64,000 nt of DNA from an uncultured Eubacteriales bacterium (GTDB taxonomy: Bacteria > Bacillota > Clostridia > Christensenellales > UBA1242), in the NCBI GenBank assembly GCA_949031345.1, contig CARNVA010000004.1:1-64000 (forward strand). The letters are read 5' to 3'. How positions within the stretch are numbered: position 1 is the first letter of the stretch; every line of letters starts with the position of its first letter. A program made the translations under genes and the position numbers. This document shows, piece after piece, positions 8,488 to 15,562 of this stretch. Under the pieces are notes generated by a model that was given only the letters and a program-made list of their open reading frames with translations, was not told the origin of the DNA and ran no database searches.

Positions 8488-8973
8488 TCACCTTACAATT
8501 ATGCCTTCAATATGAATTGGCATAACTTCAAAAAAAGAATAATTTTGAAGAGGTTTGTCTTTGGCATCATTTGAATGGGCACACACTATGATTTGTCTGC
8601 CTATAATATTTGTCACAATCACACTATGGTTAAAATGCGTGGGGTTTTGGCGCAGCTGCAATATATCACCAATCATAACTTGATTCAATTGAACAACCCT
8701 TCCATAAGGCCCAACACTTTTATCCTTTCTCAACAGAAATTTCATTAAAGCATCAACTGATGTCCAGCTTGGCGAACGCGACGCTTGAGAGTTATAAAAC
8801 CAGCCATTATGCCGGTCATAATTCATCACGCCGCCACCTGAGAGAAGACATTGCGAAACAAAGTTTGTACAATCTCCGCCAATGCCTCCAAAATGATAAT
8901 ATTCTGGATTGGCAGAAAGCGCCCATCTTCTAGCATAAGCCGCCGCTTTAGCCCTATCGTAATTTTTAACCAT
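8488..8973 (-). CDS. Amidase-domain (Amidase_6/NlpC-P60-like) cysteine hydrolase
   Basis: A 161-residue protein built of one amidase_6-type domain. It starts with YDRAKAAAYARRW, has the catalytic-Cys motif GGDCTNFVSQCLLSGG, then NGWFY and TSVDALMKFLL, MIGDILQL, and the His motif HFNHSVIVTNI. Such domains cleave peptide or amide bonds, usually in cell-wall material. There is no signal peptide, so it acts in the cytoplasm or forespore, or leaves by another route. No SD is visible, and TATAAC ends 5 nt before the ATG, so the transcript may be leaderless. Confidence 0.8.
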   Translation of the reverse strand: MVKNYDRAKAAAYARRWALSANPEYYHFGGIGGDCTNFVSQCLLSGGGVMNYDRHNGWFYNSQASRSPSWTSVDALMKFLLRKDKSVGPYGRVVQLNQVMIGDILQLRQNPTHFNHSVIVTNIIGRQIIVCAHSNDAKDKPLQNYSFFEVMPIHIEGIIVR

Positions 8974-9017
8974 AGTTTGTTATATGATAATTTTTCAGTA
9001 TTTGACAATAGATTATT

Positions 9018-9042
9018 TAAAAAAGCCAGGTTTCAAACCTGA
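9018..9042 (-). terminator. Terminator after the 9051 gene
   Basis: CAGGTTT and AAACCTG form a perfect stem, followed by GGCTTTTTT on the minus strand. Confidence 0.8.
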
Positions 9043-9050
9043 CCATTTAA

Positions 9051-9854
9051 TTATATTTCAATTTCGTCATCAATATTTTGATCAACCTTTTGCGTAGAAG
9101 CAAAATTATTTTCCAGCACATCAAGCGAGCAAAAACCTCTGCATTCGTTACAATTTTGAAGTTGCTCTTTTTCCGCTTTTCTAAGCCTGCTGTAGCTTAT
9201 TTTGTTATCAACAGTAGGATTTACATTCATCACCTTTGCAACAGCATCAGAATGAATAACATACAAGTTTGTGCGGCTGCTGACCAAGTTTTGCTCTTCT
9301 GCAGCAACGACAGACGAAAGAATGCTGTTTACAGTACCACCAATTATGTAAATACAATCATATGCACTTTTGATTTTATCATTCAAAATATCTTTGTTTG
9401 GATGACTGTTGAAAAGAAAATAATTTTCGTCGTAAACGCTTGTCAAATTTAAATGAGAATCAATGCTTGTCCATTGAGAAGCACAGTTTCCATACTCTTG
9501 CACCAGTTTGATATTTTCTAAAACAGCACTTATTCTGCTGTAACCACCACTTATAGAAAAATATTTATTATTGACCTGCCCAACGCATTTGATATTCATT
9601 GGCACATATTGATCTTTTTCACCTATTGCATAAAGAAAAACAATAAGACCAGTATTTTCATTTACAAAAAGATGATTAAAATGGTTTTTGCCCATGGTCT
9701 TATCAGTATATGAAAAATCTGCATCTTTTTTAAAACCCAAAGCCTCAAGTTTTTCGACAACACCATCAAATCTTTCACTTTCATGCTTCTTCATGATTTT
9801 TTTCTTATTTTTGATTGAAGTTTCAAAAGCTTGAATTACCCAACTTTTTGCCAT
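9051..9854 (-). CDS. Hypothetical soluble protein with C-terminal Cys motif
   Basis: A 267-residue protein I do not recognise. There is no signal peptide or membrane segment. The N-terminal half is basic (ETSIKNKKKIMKKHESERF). The middle has a mixed alpha/beta pattern, including a hydrophobic strand YDCIYIIGGTVNSILSSVVAAEEQ. The C-terminus has a cysteine cluster CNECRGFCSLD. It is a separate transcription unit between two terminators. The SD is a pure G6 run (9859-9864) four bases before the ATG, an unusual slippage-prone ribosome site. Confidence 0.75.
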   Translation of the reverse strand: MAKSWVIQAFETSIKNKKKIMKKHESERFDGVVEKLEALGFKKDADFSYTDKTMGKNHFNHLFVNENTGLIVFLYAIGEKDQYVPMNIKCVGQVNNKYFSISGGYSRISAVLENIKLVQEYGNCASQWTSIDSHLNLTSVYDENYFLFNSHPNKDILNDKIKSAYDCIYIIGGTVNSILSSVVAAEEQNLVSSRTNLYVIHSDAVAKVMNVNPTVDNKISYSRLRKAEKEQLQNCNECRGFCSLDVLENNFASTQKVDQNIDDEIEI

Positions 9855-9875
9855 ATATCCCCCCTATATAAACGA

Positions 9876-9905
9876 AAAACACCTTTGCTATAAAGGCGCT
9901 TTTTC
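9876..9905 (-). terminator. Terminator after the 9910 gene
   Basis: On the minus strand GCGCCTTT, loop ATAGC, AAAGGTG, then TTTTT. Confidence 0.75.
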
Positions 9906-9909
9906 TTAA

Positions 9910-10077
9910 TTAAAACATTTCAATATCGTCAAATAAATCTTCTTTAACTTTTTTGTTTGCATTTACGCTGAAGAATTTTACTTGGTTTGTATTTATATCA
10001 GCTTTTCGAGCGATTGTGCAATTTTTAAGATATTCTTTGTTTATTCTGTATTTTAAAGTCTGCTTATTTTCTGCCAT
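9910..10077 (-). CDS. Small protein of unknown function
   Basis: A 55-residue protein starting MAENKQTLKYRINKEYLKN and ending KEDLFDDIEMF. ATG 10077 is chosen because GGAGG lies 5 nt upstream; a longer upstream extension has no ribosome site. It is charged, without membrane segments or known motifs. It lies between argS and the 9051 gene and has its own terminator. Confidence 0.6.
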   Translation of the reverse strand: MAENKQTLKYRINKEYLKNCTIARKADINTNQVKFFSVNANKKVKEDLFDDIEMF

Positions 10078-10148
10078 AATATCCTCCATATCTTGTCTAT
10101 ATGATAACATACTTTTTGGCAAATGTAAATACCTTTTTTGAAAATATT

Positions 10149-11909
10149 TTACATTTTTTTAGGCACTTCAACTGCCAAAATATCCAGCGCTTGAAGCATC
10201 TTTTTCCTTACAATTTTAAGAAGTGAAATTTGACTGTTTTGCCTATTTTCATCCTTCTGACCAAGCACATTATGATTGTTATAAAATCCAGAAAATGCAC
10301 TTGCAAGGTCATAAAGCGCACTGCAAAGTGCATTTAATGACCTGTCTTTATAACATATACCAAAAGCCGAGTTGAGCTTGATAATATTCCTCAAAATCTC
10401 GCGTTCTTCCTCGCAGTAAATAGAAATCTCTCCGCCCTCTCTGCCTTCAAGTTTGCTTAAGATTGAATTTATTCTCACAACCATATATTGAAGATATGGG
10501 CCAGTCTTGCCTTCAAATGACATAAACTTATCAATGTCGAAAACATAATCTTTGCTTACCGTATTTGAAAGGTCGCCAAACTTCATGGCAGCCACACCAA
10601 TCATAAGCGCTGTCTCATCATCGGCCTCAGCACCATTTGACTTAAGCTTCTCTTTTGCCTTATCCCTCAGCATCGCAATAATATCTTCAAGCTTTATCGT
10701 ATCCCCCGAGCGTGTCTTGAAAGGCTTGCCATCTGCGCCATTCATTGTGCCATTTATGATATGAACAAGCTCTTGCCCCTCTGGTGAAATTCCGCTTTTT
10801 TTACACACTCTAAACACCTGTGTAAAGTGCATTTTTTGTCTGCCATCCGTGACATACTCAATACGGTCAAGCTTGTATTGCTTATTTCTCATAAGAATGG
10901 TCGCAATGTCTGTTGTCGCATAAAGGTCAGCTCCATTACTCTTTTGAATTAAACATGGAGGCATTGGATTAAGATATCTCTGAACGCCATCTTCCTTGAC
11001 TGGAGCTGGTACATTCTCGCCTTCCTCAGCCACATCAACAACAAGCGCCCCCTCACTTTCATAAGCAAGCCCCTTGCTTTTGATAAAATCAACAGCTTCC
11101 TTGCAATAATCACTTGCATCACTTTCGCCTTTCCATAGGTCAAATGTGGCACCCAGCCTTGAATAATTGGTTGAAATTTCTTTTACCGAAAGTTGCCTAA
11201 TATCTTTATAAACCTCATAATATGGCTCTTCTTTTCTTTGAATTTTAAGAGTCCACTCTTCCGCCTTTCTCTTAAAGTCTTCTTCTTGCCCTTTTCGCTT
11301 GTTGGCAGCTGGATATGCCTCATTCAAATCTTCAATAGTAAGTATTCTCTTCTCGCCGCCTTTGCCAAAATAATAGTCAAGCTTTCCCTCTTCAAAAAGC
11401 TGAAGCTCGGTAAGCCCCATTTGAAGCCCCCAGTCTCCAAGATGAACATCACTGATGACCTCATCACCAAGCAAACGATAAAGCCTTTTCAAACTTTCAC
11501 CAATGATTGCAGGCCTAAGATGCCCAATATGTAAAGCTTTTGCAACATTTGCACCACCATAATCAAGCAATACTTTTTGTGAGACTTCATTTTTTTCAAG
11601 ACCACCGCGCTCGTCTTCCAAAATAAAATTTGCAAACTTTGCAAAGGCCTTGTCGCTTATTTTAATGTTGATAAAAGCAGGCTTCGCAACTTCAAAAACA
11701 AAGTCCTCGTTGCCCTGCAAATAAGAAATTATGTCTGATGCAATGTCAAAAGGATTTTTGCCATACTTTTTCGATAAAGCAAAACAACCATTGCATTGCA
11801 AATCACAAATTCCCTTTTGAGCAGAAAAGCTGACCGATAAATTTTCTTTATAGCCAGCCTTATCTGCAGCATCCATCAATAACTTTTCAATTTCTTTGAT
11901 TAAATTCAT
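10149..11909 (-). CDS. argS: Arginyl-tRNA synthetase
   Basis: Charges tRNA-Arg with arginine in the cytosol. The class I HIGH motif appears in NVAKALHIGHLRPAIIGESL near residue 120, followed by GDWGLQMG, YATTDIATI, and the C-terminal DALR-type region containing GKTGPYLQYMVVRINSIL. The start at ATG 11909 gives 586 residues, close to the family norm; GGAG lies 5 nt upstream, while an extension to 12029 is not conserved-looking and has no SD. It follows recR on the same strand. Confidence 0.95.
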   Translation of the reverse strand: MNLIKEIEKLLMDAADKAGYKENLSVSFSAQKGICDLQCNGCFALSKKYGKNPFDIASDIISYLQGNEDFVFEVAKPAFINIKISDKAFAKFANFILEDERGGLEKNEVSQKVLLDYGGANVAKALHIGHLRPAIIGESLKRLYRLLGDEVISDVHLGDWGLQMGLTELQLFEEGKLDYYFGKGGEKRILTIEDLNEAYPAANKRKGQEEDFKRKAEEWTLKIQRKEEPYYEVYKDIRQLSVKEISTNYSRLGATFDLWKGESDASDYCKEAVDFIKSKGLAYESEGALVVDVAEEGENVPAPVKEDGVQRYLNPMPPCLIQKSNGADLYATTDIATILMRNKQYKLDRIEYVTDGRQKMHFTQVFRVCKKSGISPEGQELVHIINGTMNGADGKPFKTRSGDTIKLEDIIAMLRDKAKEKLKSNGAEADDETALMIGVAAMKFGDLSNTVSKDYVFDIDKFMSFEGKTGPYLQYMVVRINSILSKLEGREGGEISIYCEEEREILRNIIKLNSAFGICYKDRSLNALCSALYDLASAFSGFYNNHNVLGQKDENRQNSQISLLKIVRKKMLQALDILAVEVPKKM

Positions 11910-12087
11910 TTTTTCTCCGATAATACTATATTTAGTAAGATTTCTCTTATACATAATACAATATCTGTTATGCCTTAGGCACATTTTAATAGTAATTTTT
12001 AACATTCTCGCACTTAGCAAATAAAGCATTACGCCAATTTGTATCTCTAAGCACTTTGCTCCCAGCAGCCTACTCGCTTCCTGCTTC

Positions 12088-12213
12088 AGAACGCAATTAT
12101 AAACAAGTAAGGCAAGGCTCGAATGCAGCTCTCAAGCATGAGTTTAAAGGGTAAATGAGTGTTTGAGACTGCTTTCAGTAAACGAAGCATTACGCAGTTT
12201 ATAATTGCGTTCT
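12088..12213. repeat. Inverted repeat spanning the recR 3' end and the recR-argS gap
   Basis: AGAACGCAATTATAAAC (12088-12104) recurs as its exact reverse complement at 12197-12213, where it forms the last codons and stop of recR. A direct repeat AAGCATTACGC also occurs at 12024-12034 and 12185-12195. The 170-bp gap has no gene. Confidence 0.75.
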
Positions 12214-12786
12214 GGCTTCGAGAGCTTTCGACAATGTCACCTCATCCGCATACTCAAGATCACTGCCCATGGCAACACCCTGAGCAAGTCGAGTAACTTT
12301 CACACCAAGGGGCGAAAGAAGTTTGGCAATATACATGGCTGTTGCATCCCCTTCAACATCTGGGTTTGTCGCCATGATGACCTCTTCAACTTTGTCTTCT
12401 TGAATGCGAGCAAGAAGCTCTTTAATTTTAATATCGTTTGGCCCTCTGTGTTCAAGTGGACTTATTGTTCCAAACAAAACATGATAAACGCCTTGATAAG
12501 ATTTTACCTTTTCCATAGCAAGCACATCTTTAGGGTCTTTTACTACACAAATAATTTTTCTGTTGCGATGAGTGCAAATCGGACAAACTTCTCTGTCCGT
12601 AAAATTTCCACAAACTTTGCAAAAACCTATTTTTGATTTAGCCTCTAAAATTGCCTCGCTAAACCTCTTTGCACGATCTTCTTTGCCTTCAATAATAGAA
12701 AAAGCATAGCGCTGAGCAGTTTTATAACCAACGCCAGGCAAGGTGCGAAACTGCTCTATCAACTTTTCAATTGTATCTTCATTCAT
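12199..12786 (-). CDS. recR: Recombination protein RecR
   Basis: Acts with RecF/RecO to load RecA during gap repair. It has the HhH segment FRTLPGVGYKTAQRYAFSI, a C4 zinc finger CKVCGNFTDREVCPIC, and a Toprim domain beginning ICVVKDPKDVLAMEKV. The start at ATG 12786 gives 195 residues, as expected (~198). An extension to 12861 would overlap ybaB. It lies 11 bp after ybaB, forming the common dnaX-ybaB-recR cluster. Confidence 0.95.
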   Translation of the reverse strand: MNEDTIEKLIEQFRTLPGVGYKTAQRYAFSIIEGKEDRAKRFSEAILEAKSKIGFCKVCGNFTDREVCPICTHRNRKIICVVKDPKDVLAMEKVKSYQGVYHVLFGTISPLEHRGPNDIKIKELLARIQEDKVEEVIMATNPDVEGDATAMYIAKLLSPLGVKVTRLAQGVAMGSDLEYADEVTLSKALEARTQL

Positions 12787-12797
12787 AACAAAACCTA

Positions 12798-13121
12798 TTA
12801 AAAGAGTCCTGGCACTGATGGCATGGTTGACTGCTCTTTGCGAGTAATTTGTTCGAGACAATCATTGACAGCAGAAATAACAAGGTCTTCAAGCATTTCT
12901 TTATCATCAGGGTCAACAACCTCATCTTCAATATTGATTGATTTCATAACTCTTGCACCAGTCATTTTTACTTCAACCATTCCACCACCCACAGAAGAAG
13001 TGAAAACCGTGTTTTCAAGCTCTTCCTTAGCTTTTGCCATATCCTCTTGCATTTTTTGTGCCTGACGCATAAGTTGATTCATGTTTGCGCCACCAAATCC
13101 TCCAAAATTTCCGTATCCCAT
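12798..13121 (-). CDS. YbaB/EbfC nucleoid-associated protein
   Basis: A 107-residue DNA-binding dimer of the YbaB family: a glycine-rich start, then MNQLMRQAQKMQEDMAKAKEEL and EVKMTGARVMKSINI. It sits between dnaX and recR, the conserved position for this gene, only 4 bp from the end of the tau reading frame. Confidence 0.95.
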   Translation of the reverse strand: MGYGNFGGFGGANMNQLMRQAQKMQEDMAKAKEELENTVFTSSVGGGMVEVKMTGARVMKSINIEDEVVDPDDKEMLEDLVISAVNDCLEQITRKEQSTMPSVPGLF

Positions 13122-13125
13122 ATTA

Positions 13126-14594
13126 TTACCTCCAATTTATAATATTCTTTTTCTTTTCGATTTTTACATCTTCAAAGATGCCTTTAAGTTTTTTGATATC
13201 TTTTTCCGCTTTGCTACTTTCAACTTCTTTCAGCCGCACTTCGACCTCAAGCTCAAGCCCCTGCCAGCGCAGTGCCCTTTCAATCTTACCTTTTCCCTCT
13301 TCAAGCAAGCTTACAATGACCCGCTCGATAACATTGATGATAAGTTTGCCATTTGAAAGCTCTACATCAGTTATATCTCCACATGCAACATGAAGTGCAA
13401 CTTCGTGATGGTCCTTTAAATAAAGCACCACCTTGCCCCAAATAGTTTTGACTGACAAATTACCTTGACTGGCCTGCGTTTTCAGTTTTTTTTTACCTCA
13501 TCCGCACTAAGCCCTGTCATAACTGACAAGGATAAAGTCTCCAGCAAAAGCCGTGGTGACATTGTATAACGCAATTCATTTTCTGCCCCGCCGAAGCTTT
13601 GCATATAGCCAATAAGAGTTTTTTCATCAAACCCTTCAGCTTGCGCTTTAAGTTTGCCAAAACTTTCTTCCGACATATTGAGAATGTCGTTTGGATTTTG
13701 ACAAGACTTGCAAATTAAAAGATTTCTTGCATGCTTAGAAAGGTCTTTTACAAGAATTGACATATTTTTCCCGCCCTCATCAATTCGATTGACAAGTTGC
13801 AAAAGTCCACCGACATCTTTTTTAGAAAGTTTATCAAAATATTCCACCATAAGACTTTCATCTGTCGAGCCAAGCACCCTTTGAACGCCCTCAAGAGTGA
13901 CTTTACCTATTGAGTAAGCAATCACGCAGTCGGCAATGGAAAGTGTATCTCTCACACTGCCCTCACCAGCAACAGCTATTGCTTTAAGCGCCTCATCATC
14001 ATATTCAATGTTTTCACTGTCGAATACATTTTTGAGAAGCCCTGTCAAATCATCAAGCCCAACAAGCCTAAAGTCAAATCTTATACACCTTGAAAGAATA
14101 GTTGCAGGAAGCTTATGCGCTTCAGTCGTTGCCAAGATAAAAATCACATAACTTGGTGGCTCTTCCAATGTCTTCAACAGTGCATTGAAAGCTGAGTCAG
14201 TCAGCATGTGCACTTCGTCAATAATGTAAACCTTATATTTTGCATCAACTGGAGTAAACTTAACCTTCTCTCGCAGCTCTCTTACATCATCAACCCTATT
14301 GTTTGATGCGGCGTCAATTTCAATAACATTTATATCCGCCTGATTTTCAAGCTTTCTGCAACTTTCGCACTTTCCGCAAGGTGATCCATTCTGATTGTCC
14401 AAACAATTGACAGCTTTAGCCAGTATTCTTGCAATAGAGGTCTTCCCTATTCCTCTAGAGCCAGTAAAAAGATAAGCATGTCCAATGCTTCCAGTTGCAA
14501 TTTGATTTTTAAGCGCCCGCGTAATATGCTCTTGCCCAACAACTTCATCAAAGGTTGCAGGTCTGTATTTGCGATATAGAGCAAGATGTTCCAT
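13126..14594 (-). CDS. dnaX: DNA polymerase III gamma/tau subunit with -1 frameshift site
   Basis: The clamp-loader ATPase. The zero frame (13482-14594) encodes 370 residues: Walker A GSRGIGKTSIARIL, zinc motif CGKCESC, DEVHML, and TEAHKLPATILSRC. It stops right after VKKN at TGA 13484-13482. An A9 run on the coding strand (13494-13486) just before the stop forms A AAA AAC. A -1 slip there joins the 13126-13458 frame, which reads SVKTIWGKVVLYLKDHHEVALHV and looks like a DnaX C-terminal domain. The full tau product would be ~489 residues and gamma 370. The A9 run could also permit transcriptional slippage. Confidence 0.93.
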
Positions 14595-14719
14595 ATATCT
14601 CCTTTTTATACCCTTCTAGTATAACTGCAAATAAAAATAAAATCAATCAAAATTGATTAAAAATAATCAATCAAAAATAAACGGTTTTATTTTTTAACAA
14701 ATCTCACCTTCATTTTAAA

Positions 14720-14753
14720 GTCGAATTTTGTAAAATATTTTACAAATATCGAC
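14720..14753. repeat. 34-bp palindrome, copy 1
   Basis: GTCGAATTTTGTAAA on the left arm and TTTACAAATATCGAC on the right arm, with a short AT centre. It is about 130 bp upstream of dnaX. Operator-like. Confidence 0.65.
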
Positions 14754-14857
14754 ATATTAAATTAAACTTGACCTTATAAAATTAAATTTTTATTCACAAA
14801 CTTGCAATGGTTTTGTCATTATTTTATTAAATAAGAGCGCTCCGAATTTTAGCATGC

Positions 14858-14891
14858 GTCGAATTTTGTAAATATTTTTACAAAATTCGAC
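14858..14891. repeat. 34-bp palindrome, copy 2
   Basis: Perfect 15-bp arms GTCGAATTTTGTAAA and TTTACAAAATTCGAC around TATT. It lies 4 bp after the stop of the XRE gene. Confidence 0.7.
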
Positions 14892-14895
14892 CTTT

Positions 14896-15099
14896 TCAAT
14901 ATTCAAGCCCTGCAATATAATCAAGCGTAACTTTAAAATACCTTGCCAAAATAATCACCGCTTGCAAATTTGGCACTCTTTCATTTCGCTCCCAATGACC
15001 AATTGCGGCATGCGTAAGCCCCACCTTTTGTGCAAGTTTCAATTGACTTAACCCCTCATCTATTCTCATTTCTTTCAATCTTTCTCCAAAGTTTCCCAT
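14896..15099 (-). CDS. Small XRE-family repressor-like protein
   Basis: A 67-residue Cro/CI-type HTH protein (RLKEMRIDEGLSQLKLAQKV, then HAAIGHWERNERVPNLQAVI). ATG 15099 has GGAGG 6 nt upstream and is preferred to a longer reading to 15276. Flanking copies of a 34-bp palindrome, one in the divergent promoter region, are plausible operators for it. Targets could include itself, the 15332 gene and dnaX. Confidence 0.85.
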   Translation of the reverse strand: MGNFGERLKEMRIDEGLSQLKLAQKVGLTHAAIGHWERNERVPNLQAVIILARYFKVTLDYIAGLEY

Positions 15100-15168
15100 T
15101 TTTTGCCTCCATGCAGATATATTACAATAATTTTCATCAAAACTCTTAAAAGCTGAATGTTGATATTT

Positions 15169-15202
15169 GACGATTTTTGTAAATATTTTTACAAAATTCG
15201 AC
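15169..15202. repeat. 34-bp palindrome, copy 3, in divergent promoter region
   Basis: GACGATTTTTGTAAA and TTTACAAAATTCGAC arms around TATT. It lies between the start of the XRE gene (-) and the 15332 gene (+), the expected place for an operator. Confidence 0.65.
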
Positions 15203-15331
15203 ACCATTTGGAGTTTTTTGATTTTTTCTAAAAAATTTGTATTACACTTGTGAAAGATAGTTAAGAGAATAAGCAAAATTTTAAGATAAAACTTGTTCTG
15301 CTTATCAAAATTTACTTGAAAGGAGGGAAAA

Positions 15332-15562
15332 ATGGAAGAGATTGCAAAATTGTTTTACAAAAGTTATATTAAAGAAAATCATAAACAGCATTATCAAACA
15401 AGTCAAGAATTGCAAGAATGCGAGAAAGAGTTTATGGAAAAACTTGATGAGCCGCTGAAAAATAATTACTTTGCATTAAACATGCTTTACACCGACCACA
15501 TGGAAGAGCGAGAGCTCAAACTTATCATTTATATTTTAGAGCTTCTTCAGCCAGAAATTTAA
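15332..15562 (+). CDS. Small cytosolic protein, DUF6809-like
   Basis: A 76-residue acidic helical protein (MEEIAKLFYKSYIKENHKQ...ELKLIIYILELLQPEI) with a strong SD (AAGGAGGG). Its shape resembles small Firmicute DUF6809 proteins, an uncertain match. It is divergent from the XRE gene, with the third palindrome between them, and its end overlaps the spoIIE end by 4 bp. Confidence 0.7.
   Translation: MEEIAKLFYKSYIKENHKQHYQTSQELQECEKEFMEKLDEPLKNNYFALNMLYTDHMEERELKLIIYILELLQPEI

Larger units (their letters stand above)
14595..14895. other. Intergenic region with 34-bp palindromes
   Basis: AT-rich 301-bp stretch between dnaX and the small XRE gene, with no gene. It holds two near-identical 34-bp palindromes at 14720-14753 and 14858-14891 and short AATCAATCAAAA direct repeats near 14640-14680. 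Confidence 0.7.

Noticed and set aside
11910..12029. 40-residue N-terminal extension of ArgS
   Set aside because: No ribosome site, and family proteins begin at the equivalent of MNLIKEIEKLL.
12030..12198. Possible SRP (4.5S/6S scRNA) gene near dnaX-recR
   Set aside because: SRP RNA is often near this cluster, but I could not find the conserved GGAA tetraloop helix; left as an unexplained gap.
13126..13458. Separate 110-aa gene between dnaX and ybaB
   Set aside because: Its apparent start has no ribosome site and its sequence fits the DnaX C-terminal domain reached by -1 frameshift.
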